DNA of 36,398 nucleotides. It comes from Gordonia effusa NBRC 100432. GTDB taxonomy: Bacteria > Actinomycetota > Actinomycetes > Mycobacteriales > Mycobacteriaceae. Under the pieces are notes generated by a model. The model had not been told where the DNA came from, ran no database searches, and saw only the letters and a program-made list of their open reading frames with translations. Position 1 is the stretch's first letter, and each line of letters opens with the position of its first letter. The stretch is from contig NZ_BAEH01000012.1 of NCBI RefSeq assembly GCF_000241305.1, positions 1 to 36,398 on the forward strand, given 5' to 3'. The translations under genes and the position numbers were made by a program. Shown here piece after piece: positions 7,626-15,503 of this stretch.

Positions 7626-8888
7626 GTGACCCAGGCTCAAGACGCCCCGGTCGATGGTTCGTTCATGCAGCAGGAGGGCTGGGATTTCACCAGCCCCGAC
7701 CTGCTCGTGGAGGGCATTCCGGTGAAGGAGTTCGCTGAGCTCCGCAAGACCGCGCCGGTCTGGTGGAACGCACAGGCCCCCGGTAAGGGTGGTGGTTTCC
7801 ACGATGGCGGCTACTGGGTGATCTCCAAACACGCACATATCAAAGAGATCTCCAAGAACAACGACGACTGGGCGACCAACACCAACGGCGTCATCATGCG
7901 TTTCGAGGATGACATGACCTCGGAACAGATCGATATCACCAAGGCGCTGCTCATCAACCACGATCCGCCGGAGCACACCCGTCTGCGCAAGCTCGTGTCG
8001 AAGGCGTTCACGCCCCGGGCCGTGCATGGTCTCGAAGAGAAGCTCGACGACGCCGCCCGCAAGATCGTCAGCGACGCCGCGGCGACCGGTAAGGGCGACT
8101 TTGTCCATCAGGTCTCGGTCGATCTACCGTTGCTCGCCATCGCCGATTTGCTCGGCGTGCCCGAATCCGATCGCACCAAGTTGTTCGACTGGTCGAATTC
8201 GATGATGAACGCCGATGATCCGGAGTTCACCGAGGACCCGCAAATGGCGTCGGCGGAGATTCTGGGCTACGGCTACAACATGGCCGAACAACGTCGCAAG
8301 AACCCGGCTGAAGATATTGTCACCGCGTTGGTGAACGCCGACATCGACGGACAGAGTCTCGACGAGATCGAGTTCGGCTACTTTTTCATTCTGCTGACCG
8401 TGGCCGGAAATGAGACCACGCGTAACGCGATCAGTCTCGGCATGAATGCGTTCCTGGATAACCCCGACCAGTGGGAGTTGTTCAAGAAGGAGCGGCCAGC
8501 TACCGCGGTCGACGAGATCGTCCGTTTCGCGACGCCGGTGAACTGCTTCCAACGAACTGCCAAGCGGGACACCGAAGTTGGCGGCGTCGCAATCAAGGAG
8601 GGCCAGCGAGTCGGAATGTTCTACGGCTCGGCCAATTACGACGACGAAGTCTTCGACGACCCGTACAGCTTCAACATCCTGCGTGATCCCAACCCGCATG
8701 TTGGTTTTGGCGGCAATGGTGCGCACTTCTGCGTCGGCGCCAACCTGGCCCGTATGGAGATCAACCTGATGTTCAACGCCCTGGCCGATCTGGTGCCCGA
8801 CATTTCCAAGATCGAGGCGCCGCGTCGGCTGCGTCACGGCTGGATCAACGGCGTCAAAGAATTGCAGGTCGACTATGGCGTCAAGTGA
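7626..8888 (+). CDS. cyp125: Cytochrome P450 CYP125, steroid C26/C27-monooxygenase
   Basis: A 420-residue P450. Residues supporting CYP125 are GKGGGFHDGGYW (about 53-64), NHDPPEHTRLRK, the I-helix AGNETT (260-265), the ExxR motif EIVR (297-300) and the heme loop FGGNGAHFCVGANLAR (ligand Cys about 369). CYP125 oxidises the terminal methyl of cholesterol or cholestenone successively to the 26-oic acid, opening side-chain degradation. Start GTG 7626 follows GAGGTG at a suitable distance. It is preceded by a KstR-type box and a leader hairpin, and divergent from fadA5. The next gene starts 14 bp before its stop, so translation is probably coupled. Redox partners are not obvious nearby except the distant FdxD at 27245. 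Confidence 0.93.
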   Translation: MTQAQDAPVDGSFMQQEGWDFTSPDLLVEGIPVKEFAELRKTAPVWWNAQAPGKGGGFHDGGYWVISKHAHIKEISKNNDDWATNTNGVIMRFEDDMTSEQIDITKALLINHDPPEHTRLRKLVSKAFTPRAVHGLEEKLDDAARKIVSDAAATGKGDFVHQVSVDLPLLAIADLLGVPESDRTKLFDWSNSMMNADDPEFTEDPQMASAEILGYGYNMAEQRRKNPAEDIVTALVNADIDGQSLDEIEFGYFFILLTVAGNETTRNAISLGMNAFLDNPDQWELFKKERPATAVDEIVRFATPVNCFQRTAKRDTEVGGVAIKEGQRVGMFYGSANYDDEVFDDPYSFNILRDPNPHVGFGGNGAHFCVGANLARMEINLMFNALADLVPDISKIEAPRRLRHGWINGVKELQVDYGVK

Positions 8889-9333
8889 GCTAACCGATCA
8901 GACGCCGGCCTATCTCAATATCGACCGCGAGAACCATCCGGCGGTACTGGCCGGACGTCGCTCACGTGAGACCGTTGCCGCTCGCGATAAGCAGGCGTGG
9001 CTGGACAACTTCGCCGTTAACGGCAGCGTCGAAGACCCGGTGGGGCCGTCGATGTTCGACCCAGAGGGGAACGGCCATCACGGTCGGGACGAAATCTCGG
9101 CATTCTGGGATAAGTCGATCGCGACCACGGAGAGTATCGAGTTCATTTTCGACGACGAGATTATCTGTGGCAACGAGGTTGCCTACGTCGGCAAGATCGT
9201 GACGCATATTGCCGGGCATATCTCCGAGGCGCATGGCGTATTCACCTACCGAGCCGACGCGGACGGCAAATTGTCCGCGCTGCGCGCGTTCTGGGAAGTG
9301 GAGAAGACGATCAACTCGGTGCGCAAAGCCTGA
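8875..9333 (+). CDS. NTF2-like / ketosteroid-isomerase-like (SnoaL-type) protein
   Basis: A 152-residue protein with the small alpha+beta NTF2/SnoaL fold pattern: an N-terminal helical segment (RETVAARDKQAWLDNFAVNG), a GxEDPVGPSMFDPEG-like loop, G.DEI..FWDKSIA, and alternating strands to the C-terminal ALRAFWEVEK. It overlaps the cyp125 stop by 14 bp and is almost certainly co-expressed with it. A role in steroid double-bond isomerisation (delta-5 to delta-4) or steroid binding is plausible from context. Fold members are functionally diverse, so no reaction is assigned. Confidence 0.75.
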   Translation: MASSELTDQTPAYLNIDRENHPAVLAGRRSRETVAARDKQAWLDNFAVNGSVEDPVGPSMFDPEGNGHHGRDEISAFWDKSIATTESIEFIFDDEIICGNEVAYVGKIVTHIAGHISEAHGVFTYRADADGKLSALRAFWEVEKTINSVRKA

Positions 9334-9378
9334 CCGGTCCGGACGCTCATTCGCCGTCGTCGGTGGTTTCATGAACAT

Positions 9379-10227
9379 ATGGACATCGACGAGGTTGCCG
9401 ACGAACTCTATGGCTTAGACCCAGCGGACTTTGTCACGGTCCGCAAGGAACGTGTCGCACAGGCTAAGGCCGACGGTGATCGCGAGCTAGCTCGTGAGAT
9501 CGGGCTGCTGCGCAAGCCGACTCTGGTCGGCTGGGCCGTGAATGTTCTGGCGCGCGAGTCGGTTGACGACGTGGCGGGACTGCTCGAAGTCGGTGACGCA
9601 CTACGCGAAGCGCAGCACGCGTTGTCGGCGGATCAGTTGCGCGCGTTGGATAAGCAACGGCAACAGGTGATTCGAGGTTTGATCAAGCGGACGGTCTCGC
9701 TGGCAGCCGGCCGAGGACAAGTCTTGAGCGAGAACGCTTCTCGCGAAGTCGGGCAGACCCTTGGCGCGGCGATGGCTGACCCGGATTTCGGCGAGCAGTT
9801 GCGACGCGGCCGCGTCATCACCGCGGTCCACCATGCTGGGTTCGGCAGTGGCGGGGAAGAAGTCTTCGGACGGGCCGGGCTGCGCGTCATCGAGGGCGGG
9901 GCATCGAAGAAGAAGGCCAAACCCGACGTCGACGAGTTGCGTGCTTCGCTCCGAAAAGCGTTGGCGGACGCGCAAACAACACTCGACGATGCGGAGAGCG
10001 ACGTCGAGCAGGCGGAAGAAGCGCTCGACGAAGTGACGCAACGTCGAGTCGAGTGTGAAGAGCATATCGATGAATTGCGCAGTCAATTGTCGGAGGCCGA
10101 ATCGGAACTGCAGCTAGCGAAGCGGTCCGAGGATGCCGCGAAAAAGCAACGGACACAGGCAGATCGGGAGAAGGCCTCGGCGCGGACAACGGTCGAGCGG
10201 CTGCAAGCGCAGTTGGATACGTTGTGA
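9379..10227 (+). CDS. Conserved hypothetical protein with C-terminal coiled coil
   Basis: A 282-residue protein I cannot assign to a named family. The N-terminal part (1-180) is helical, with the pattern LYGLDPADFVTVRKERVAQA then LRKPTLVGWAVNVLAR. The C-terminal part (about 190-282) is a strongly charged heptad-rich coiled coil (ALADAQTTLDDAESDVEQAE, then LRSQLSEAESELQLAKRSE). There is no signal peptide or membrane segment. It follows the NTF2-like gene by 45 bp on the same strand and may be read from the cyp125 promoter, though its content gives no sterol link. Start ATG 9379; an upstream GGTGGT is only a weak ribosome binding site. Confidence 0.7.
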   Translation: MDIDEVADELYGLDPADFVTVRKERVAQAKADGDRELAREIGLLRKPTLVGWAVNVLARESVDDVAGLLEVGDALREAQHALSADQLRALDKQRQQVIRGLIKRTVSLAAGRGQVLSENASREVGQTLGAAMADPDFGEQLRRGRVITAVHHAGFGSGGEEVFGRAGLRVIEGGASKKKAKPDVDELRASLRKALADAQTTLDDAESDVEQAEEALDEVTQRRVECEEHIDELRSQLSEAESELQLAKRSEDAAKKQRTQADREKASARTTVERLQAQLDTL

Positions 10228-10246
10228 CGTTGCTGGTATCTGCGGG

Positions 10247-10343
10247 CTGATGTCGTGCGGGGGGCTTCCCTCAGTCAGGCTCACGCCGCAGAGTTGAGTC
10301 GACTGAACTCTGCGCCCTGACCTCGTGCGGGGGAGTAATCCCC
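10247..10343. other. Structured intergenic region, possible structured RNA
   Basis: Two direct repeats, CTGATGTCGTGCGGGGGG (10247-10264) and CTGACCTCGTGCGGGGGA (10317-10334), lie exactly 70 bp apart. Between them CGCAGAGTT (10287-10295) pairs with AACTCTGCG (10306-10314), extended outside by CAGG/CCTG pairing. The second repeat runs into GGGGA-GTAA-TCCCC (10330-10343), a hairpin with a GNRA-type loop on the plus strand. On the minus strand the repeats read CCCCCGCACGA with C-runs, which recalls the actinobacterial 6C RNA motif. Strand and identity are not settled. The whole gap is 10228-10461 and no protein gene is evident in it. Confidence 0.4.
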
Positions 10344-10461
10344 TTCGGCACCCTAACGACGCAGGTTTCGGCCAAGACGTGAGGAACGTCGCCCCATTCG
10401 CACCGCTCAAGCGCGTAGCGTAACCAGCAGGCCCCGACCCGTTTTCGACGAAGGAGCACTC

Positions 10462-11010
10462 ATGCGGGCACTGCATCGTTTAACGGCCTATCTCAAGGTC
10501 TTCTCGCAAGCCAAGCGGAATCGCGTCGATCTCTATGGCTGGCTGATCCGACGCCCACTCTTGCTGTTGTCCACCATGTTCTACGAAGTGGCGATCATGT
10601 TCAGCAATCGCCTCGATCCTCGACTCAAGGAACTCGCCGAACTCAAGACCGCGGGCCTGATCAACTGCGAATTCTGTCTCGACATCGGATCAGCGCTCGC
10701 GCGTACCTCGGGTATCACCGAACAGCAACTGCGCGACCTACCGGTATATGCCGACAGTGACGCTTACACCGAACAGGAAATACTCGTGATCTCCTTCGCC
10801 GAGGCGATGACGGTCACGCCGGCCATCGACATCGAGCCTATTCGCGAAAAGTTGTTGCAGCAGTTCACCAAAAGCCAGGTTGCCGAGCTCGCCGCGACCA
10901 TCGCATGGGAGAACCAGCGGGCTCGCCACAACCAAGGACTGGGTGTACGACCGACCGGTATGTCCGACGGTGCGGCGTGCGCGTTGCCAGAGCCGCGGAA
11001 GTCGAGCTAG
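10462..11010 (+). CDS. Carboxymuconolactone decarboxylase / AhpD-like family protein
   Basis: A 182-residue helical protein of the AhpD/CMD fold. The family signature is LKELAELKTAGLINCEFCLD, with Cys69-x2-Cys72; the His usually four residues after the second Cys (CxxCxxxH) is Gly here (CLDIGSALA). The family includes thiol-based peroxidase partners and decarboxylases. The CxxC suggests a redox role, and the missing His argues against full AhpD-type catalysis. Start ATG 10462 has GGAG at a 7-nt spacing. It follows the structured intergenic region and ends at a strong terminator. Confidence 0.8.
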   Translation: MRALHRLTAYLKVFSQAKRNRVDLYGWLIRRPLLLLSTMFYEVAIMFSNRLDPRLKELAELKTAGLINCEFCLDIGSALARTSGITEQQLRDLPVYADSDAYTEQEILVISFAEAMTVTPAIDIEPIREKLLQQFTKSQVAELAATIAWENQRARHNQGLGVRPTGMSDGAACALPEPRKSS

Positions 11011-11024
11011 CGCAATCCCCGGAA

Positions 11025-11064
11025 ACTCGAAGAAGCCCCCGTCGCAACGGGGGCTTCTTCGAGT
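11025..11064. terminator. Bidirectional hairpin terminator, 18-bp perfect stem
   Basis: The arms at 11025-11042 and 11047-11064 are perfectly complementary (core GAAGAAGCCCCCGT / ACGGGGGCTTCTTC) around a CGCA loop. It sits between the convergent CMD-family gene (ends 11010) and ltp3 (ends 11085), so it probably serves both. There is no long T-run, as is common in actinobacteria. Confidence 0.85.
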
Positions 11065-11084
11065 CCTGGGGGCATCCAGAAGTG

Positions 11085-12263
11085 TTACAGCGTTGGCTTG
11101 TCCGCGCCAACCAGCCACATCGAATAGTATTGCGACCCACCGCCATACGCGTGACCGAGTGCCTTGCGGGCGTCGGGCACCTGGTGATCGCCGCCCTTGC
11201 CCATTACTTGGATCGCGGCCTCGGCGAAGCGGATCATGCCTGATGCGCCAATGGGATTCGACGACAGGACGCCGCCGGAAGCATTGAGTGGAATACGGCC
11301 GCCGATCTCGGTTTCACCGGCTTCGGTAAGTTTCCATCCCTCGTTTTCCGGTGCGAAACCGAGGTTTTCGAGCCACATCGGCTCGAACCAGGAGAATGGT
11401 ACGTAGATCTCGGCGACGTCGATTTCCTCGACCGGGTTGGTAATCCCGCCGGCCTTCCACAACGCAGCCGCGGCGTCGCGGCCGGCTTGCGGACTCACCA
11501 TGTTGCGGTGAGCGAAGTTGAGCGGCTCGGTACGCATTGCCGTGGCATGGATCCAAGCGACTGGATCGCCGGCCGCGACCGCCGCGTCGGCGACCTGTTC
11601 GTCGCCGATGACTACCGCGCACGCACCGTCCGACGACGGGCAGGTCTCGTCGTAACGTATTGGGTCCCAAAGCATTTGCGATGCCATGATCTTCTCGACG
11701 CTCTGGTCGGGCTGGTGCAGATGTGCCAACGGATTCAGCGCACCGTTGCGCCGGTCCTTCGCCGCGACCATCGCACCGATATGCTCGGGTGCACCCGAAC
11801 GTCGGATATACGAGCGGACATGCGGTGCGAAGAATCCGCCCGCGCCAGCACCGACCGGCTTGGTGAACGGAACGGGAAGTGACAACGCCCACATGGCATT
11901 TGACTCGGACTGTTTCTCCCAGGCGACGGCGAGAACTCGTTTGTGGATGCCGCCGAAGACCAACGATGCCCCGACGTTGGCGGTAGACCCGCCAACCGAG
12001 CCGGCGGTATGCACTCGGATCAGCCGCTTACCGACCGCGCCGACCGCCTCCGCCATGGCGAACTCGGGGATCATGGTGCCCTCGAATAGATCTGGGGCTT
12101 TACCGATCACTACGGCGTCAATCTCGTCCATCGACACCTTAGCGTCGATCAGTGCGGCGTCGATGGCCTCGCGGACCATGCCGGCCATGGTCACATCATG
12201 CCGTTTGGCGACGTATTTCGTCTGCCCGGTGCCGAGGACGGCAGCGCGATTCTTGTATCCCAT
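11085..12263 (-). CDS. ltp3: Thiolase-like lipid-transfer protein / sterol side-chain aldolase subunit Ltp3
   Basis: A 392-residue thiolase-fold protein resembling M. tuberculosis Rv3523 (Ltp3). Recognisable blocks are the N-terminal AAVLGTGQTKYVAKRHDVTM, RVHTAGSVGGSTANVG where canonical thiolases carry the nucleophilic Cys, and NASGGVLSSNPIGASGMIRF. It lacks a typical thiolase nucleophile Cys. Ltp3 and Ltp4 are linked in Rhodococcus to cleavage of C-24-branched sterol side chains, acting as aldol lyases rather than thiolases. Its ATG overlaps the ltp4 stop by one base (TGATG), indicating translational coupling. The operon order is DUF35, ltp4, ltp3 from the KstR box at 14335. Confidence 0.85.
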   Translation of the reverse strand: MGYKNRAAVLGTGQTKYVAKRHDVTMAGMVREAIDAALIDAKVSMDEIDAVVIGKAPDLFEGTMIPEFAMAEAVGAVGKRLIRVHTAGSVGGSTANVGASLVFGGIHKRVLAVAWEKQSESNAMWALSLPVPFTKPVGAGAGGFFAPHVRSYIRRSGAPEHIGAMVAAKDRRNGALNPLAHLHQPDQSVEKIMASQMLWDPIRYDETCPSSDGACAVVIGDEQVADAAVAAGDPVAWIHATAMRTEPLNFAHRNMVSPQAGRDAAAALWKAGGITNPVEEIDVAEIYVPFSWFEPMWLENLGFAPENEGWKLTEAGETEIGGRIPLNASGGVLSSNPIGASGMIRFAEAAIQVMGKGGDHQVPDARKALGHAYGGGSQYYSMWLVGADKPTL

Positions 12264-13297
12264 CAGGCTTCGTCTCCCGCCATCGTGACAATCATGTTCT
12301 GCTGCAACAGCGGTCCGCCCGATGCGTGCGCCACCGCGGTACCGGCATTGCCGGTGAGGATTTCGTGCGCCGCGTATCCGATGCGCTGCAGCCCGGCTGA
12401 GAACAGCGAGTTCCCGGCCAGCGAGCCGCCAGATGGGTTGATACGCACCGACTCTGGCAATGCCAGCGCATTGCGCACGATGAGTTCCTGATGTGAGAAC
12501 GACGCATGTATCTCCGCGACGTCGACCGCCCGACTGCGATCGCCGAAGGCGGTGTCGCCGGCCAGTTTCGTCGACGGCGACACGGTCAGATCGCGGGCTC
12601 CGAAGTTGGGACTATCGATCCGGTGATCCCATCCGGTGACGAATGCGGGGTTGGCGACCAGTTCGCGGGCGCGGCCCTCGCTGGCGATGATTACGGCGGC
12701 GCCGGCGTCGGTATAGGGCGCAATGTCGTGGCGGCGCAACGGGTTTGCGACGTACTCGGTGGCAAGGAGTTCGCCGGGGTCTCCGCCGAAGGTCCGTGCG
12801 CCGACCGCCGCCATGTCGGCCTCGGTCCACACGCCGGCGTCGATGCCGGCACGAGCCTGTAGCGCGCCGAGCGCGCTGGCACCCGGCCATAGTGGCGCAA
12901 CGTTGTACGGGTCGGTCTGCAGAGCGAGGGTCAGATCGGCGTCTCCCGCACTGGATTTGCCGAAACCGTAGGCAAGCGCCAGGTCCACCTCACCGGTAGC
13001 GATCTTGACGAATGCCTCATAGAGCGCCCAAGCGCCATCCATCTCCACATGTGATTCGTTGATCGGCGGCATAGCGCCGATCGAGTCGATCGCTGAAATG
13101 AAGGAAAAGGCCCGCCCGGCAAGATAATCCGACGACCCACTGCACCAGAAGCCGATATCGGTCCGGCTGATGCCGAGCTCGGCGTAAAGCTTGTCGAAGC
13201 AGGGAATGAGCATTTCGACACCGTTGGTGGTGCCATGCGTTGCGGTGACGTTGGGGCTATGCGCGAAGCCCACGATCGCGATGCGTGGAAGGGTCAT
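12263..13297 (-). CDS. ltp4: Thiolase-like protein Ltp4, probable sterol side-chain aldolase subunit
   Basis: A 344-residue thiolase-superfamily protein resembling M. tuberculosis Rv3522 (Ltp4). It begins MTLPRIAIVGFAHSPN and has CSGSSDYLAGRAFSF, EMDGAWALYEAFVKI and a C-terminal HASGGPLLQQN. An in-frame upstream ATG at 13402 would overlap the DUF35 gene by over 100 bp; ATG 13297 gives the TGATG overlap that is repeated at the next junction, so 13297 is chosen. It probably pairs with Ltp3 and the DUF35 protein in retro-aldol cleavage of branched side-chain CoA esters; this follows from family knowledge, not from sequence alone. Confidence 0.84.
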   Translation of the reverse strand: MTLPRIAIVGFAHSPNVTATHGTTNGVEMLIPCFDKLYAELGISRTDIGFWCSGSSDYLAGRAFSFISAIDSIGAMPPINESHVEMDGAWALYEAFVKIATGEVDLALAYGFGKSSAGDADLTLALQTDPYNVAPLWPGASALGALQARAGIDAGVWTEADMAAVGARTFGGDPGELLATEYVANPLRRHDIAPYTDAGAAVIIASEGRARELVANPAFVTGWDHRIDSPNFGARDLTVSPSTKLAGDTAFGDRSRAVDVAEIHASFSHQELIVRNALALPESVRINPSGGSLAGNSLFSAGLQRIGYAAHEILTGNAGTAVAHASGGPLLQQNMIVTMAGDEA

Positions 13298-14325
13298 CAC
13301 ACGTATTCCTTGTACGTCTCGTAGTCGGCGTCTGCTTCGCCGGTCGGGCGGAAATGGCTCACATTGCCCAGCGAGTATTCCCACTCGGCTTCGGGCAGCC
13401 ACACCGCTTCGACTCGCATTCCCATCCGAACGTCTTCGGCAGCGCAGTCGAGTATCAGGTGCAGGAACGGGATATCGGTCCCGTCGAGCAACACATACGC
13501 CGCCACGTATGGCGGTTTGATCTTCTGCCCCTGGAACGGAACGTTGACGATGCAGAAAGTGGTCACGATGCCGGTATGCGGCAGTTCGACCATCTCCGCG
13601 GGTGGCGCGCCATCGGCCGGGCTCACGTCACGCGGCGGGAAGTACACGCGGCCCTCGTCGACTCCGGATGCCATCCGATTGCCGATCAGCTTGCCGACCT
13701 TGATGCCCCGAAGGAATTCCGATTCGGCGGGGCTGGCCGAGTGCGTGTTGGAGGTTGTGATTGGCGTGACGATCACGACTTGTTCGCCGTCGGGGGCATC
13801 GACCGTATTTGGCGCGGCTGGCTCGCCAGTCTCGCCCGGGACGAAGCAAGCGATGTCGTCGATGCGACCGGTCCGGGCCCCGGCGAAGACAGCGTGCACC
13901 CGTAGACCGGTGTGGATGTCGTCGGGGGAGTCGACATCGACGACGTGCAACATCGCGGTGTCCGCGCCGTCGAGTTTGATCAGTGCCCAGGCAAACGGTT
14001 TGTTGAGTGGCTGTGCTGGTGCGGGAGTGGTCTGCCATGACCAGGTGGTCACGGTGCCGACGGTGGCGACGTCGACCAGCTCGCTGGTCTGGGCGCCGGT
14101 CGTCGGGTCGAATTCGACCGGCGGTACCGAGACGGTGCCGTCGGAATTCTTCGATCCGACGATGCGGCCGTCGCGCAGACCTAGGGCGAATTGGCTGAGG
14201 ACGGGGCCAAGGGAGCGCGTGTAGTCGAAGGAGTTGGTCAGCGGCGCGCTGAGAATCTCCGTCGATGGCTCGGGTACGTGTGCCACCGGACTGGTGGCAC
14301 CGCTGGGAACAGTGGTGGTGGTCAC
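13297..14325 (-). CDS. Tandem DUF35 OB-fold protein (Rv3521-like), Zn-ribbon cysteines absent
   Basis: A 342-residue protein with two DUF35-type OB-fold halves. Compare VGTVTTWSWQ...PFAWALIKLDGADTAMLHVV in the first half with TGIVTTFCIV...PYVAAYVLLDGTDIPFLHLI in the second. DUF35 proteins usually have an N-terminal zinc ribbon (CxxC...CxxC) before FPPR. Here the equivalents (RVYFPPRDVSPADG and SVPPVEFDPTTG) have no cysteines. DUF35 partners of Ltp-type thiolases bind acyl-CoA and complete the aldolase active complex, so this is the likely partner of Ltp3/Ltp4. Start: ATG 14361 lies beyond the KstR box, while GTG 14325 follows GGAAGA closely and leaves the box in the promoter, so 14325 is preferred. 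Confidence 0.82.
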   Translation of the reverse strand: MTTTTVPSGATSPVAHVPEPSTEILSAPLTNSFDYTRSLGPVLSQFALGLRDGRIVGSKNSDGTVSVPPVEFDPTTGAQTSELVDVATVGTVTTWSWQTTPAPAQPLNKPFAWALIKLDGADTAMLHVVDVDSPDDIHTGLRVHAVFAGARTGRIDDIACFVPGETGEPAAPNTVDAPDGEQVVIVTPITTSNTHSASPAESEFLRGIKVGKLIGNRMASGVDEGRVYFPPRDVSPADGAPPAEMVELPHTGIVTTFCIVNVPFQGQKIKPPYVAAYVLLDGTDIPFLHLILDCAAEDVRMGMRVEAVWLPEAEWEYSLGNVSHFRPTGEADADYETYKEYV

Positions 14326-14334
14326 TCTTCCTAC

Positions 14335-14348
14335 TAGAACACGTTCTA
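14335..14348. promoter_or_regulatory. KstR-type operator, perfect 18-bp palindrome
   Basis: ACTAGAACACGTTCTAGT (14333-14350) is a perfect palindrome containing the KstR consensus. It lies between the divergent DUF35-ltp4-ltp3 operon and the LLM oxidoreductase. On the plus strand TAGTAT (14347-14352) fits a -10 for the oxidoreductase, and on the minus strand TAATAC (14354-14349) may serve the other operon. Confidence 0.85.
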
Positions 14349-14393
14349 GTATTACGTGCAAGAAGCAAGTAGGCGCGACGAAACGGATACCTC

Positions 14394-15452
14394 ATGCGGT
14401 TCGCACTTCAACTCGGCTATTGGGGCGCGGGTCCTATCCCCAATGCTCCGGAATTGGTTGCCGCAGCGGAAGATTCGGGATTCGATGCGGTGTTCACCGC
14501 GGAGTCGTGGGGTTCGGACGCGTACACGCCGCTGTCGTGGTGGGGCGCCGCAACGCAGCGAGTCCGACTCGGCACGGCCGTCGCGCAGCTCTCGGCGCGG
14601 CCTCCGACATCGCTCGCGATGGCGGCTCTGACCCTCGACCATCTCTCGGGTGGGCGGCACATCATTGGACTCGGTGTGTCCGGGCCGCAGGTCGTCGAGG
14701 GGTGGTACGGCCAGCCATTCGGTAAGCCGCTGGCGCGGACCCGCGAATATGTGCAGGTGGTGCGGGATGTTCTGGCCCGCTCGGAGCGGGTCACCAACGA
14801 TGGTGAGCACTACCCGCTGCCGTATCCGGCCGAGTTACCCGGCTCCACCGGACTCGGCAAGCCACTTAAATCGATTACCCATCCGCTGCGGGCCGATATT
14901 CCGATCTGGCTTGGTGCGGAGGGGCCACGAAACGTCGCGCAGACCGCGGAGATCGCCGACGGCTGGCTTGCCGTGTTCTTCAGTCTTGGTTTGGCCGAGC
15001 AGTACAACACCTGGCTCGACGAGGGGTTCGCACGGCCCGGTGCCCGACGTTCCCGTGCCGACTTCGAGGTGGCCGCGAACGCTCAGGTCGTCATCACCGA
15101 CGACGTCGGGGCCGCGATTGACCGCTACCGCCCCTCGACCGCGCTCTACGTCGGCGGGATGGGCGCCAAAGAGAAGAACTTCCACGCGGATCTATACCGC
15201 CGCATGGGATATGGCGATGCGGTCGATGAGATCGGCAGACTGTTTCAAGCTGGCCGCAAAGCCGAAGCGCTGGCCGCGGTGCCCGACGAGATGGTCCGCG
15301 AGACGATGATCGCCGGGACTCTCGACGAAGTGAAAGATCAAGTGGCGCAATGGGAAGCGGCGGGAGTGACGATGCTGATGGTCACCGCGCGCGACGTCGG
15401 GACGATCCGGCAGTTGGGTGCGTTGGCATCGGCTGCCGAAAACCGCACGTAG
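14394..15452 (+). CDS. LLM-class, probably F420-dependent, oxidoreductase (Rv3520c-like)
   Basis: A 352-residue luciferase-like TIM-barrel protein. Signature stretches are MRFALQLGYWG at the N terminus, AEDSGFDAVFTAESWG, VRLGTAVAQLSARPPTSLAM and the family hallmark LDHLSGGRHIIGLGVSGP (about 82-99). These fit the F420-dependent branch. M. tuberculosis has Rv3520c in the same place, beside Rv3521-ltp4-ltp3, and here too the gene diverges from that operon over one perfect KstR box. The reaction is unknown; a hydride transfer on a sterol side-chain or ring intermediate is likely. It ends just before a GC-rich hairpin. Confidence 0.84.
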   Translation: MRFALQLGYWGAGPIPNAPELVAAAEDSGFDAVFTAESWGSDAYTPLSWWGAATQRVRLGTAVAQLSARPPTSLAMAALTLDHLSGGRHIIGLGVSGPQVVEGWYGQPFGKPLARTREYVQVVRDVLARSERVTNDGEHYPLPYPAELPGSTGLGKPLKSITHPLRADIPIWLGAEGPRNVAQTAEIADGWLAVFFSLGLAEQYNTWLDEGFARPGARRSRADFEVAANAQVVITDDVGAAIDRYRPSTALYVGGMGAKEKNFHADLYRRMGYGDAVDEIGRLFQAGRKAEALAAVPDEMVRETMIAGTLDEVKDQVAQWEAAGVTMLMVTARDVGTIRQLGALASAAENRT

Positions 15453-15460
15453 CGGGGCCG

Positions 15461-15482
15461 CCGGGGGGCAATCTTCCCCCGG
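15461..15482. terminator. Hairpin terminator between convergent genes
   Basis: CCGGGGG (15461-15467) pairs with CCCCCGG (15476-15482) around an 8-nt loop. It lies 8 bp after the LLM oxidoreductase stop and 21 bp before the stop of the convergent PaiB-like gene. Confidence 0.65.
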
Positions 15483-15503
15483 ACCCTCCGGCTGGAGCGG
15501 CTT

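Noticed and set aside
13298..13402. N-terminal extension of Ltp4
   Set aside because: It overlaps the DUF35 gene and is low in family similarity; the TGATG junction at 13297 is repeated at the next gene pair.
13364..14224. 286-codon plus-strand frame opposite the DUF35 gene
   Set aside because: Its composition is rich in Ser, Thr and Arg and unlike a folded protein, while the opposite strand encodes a clear DUF35 protein in a KstR operon.
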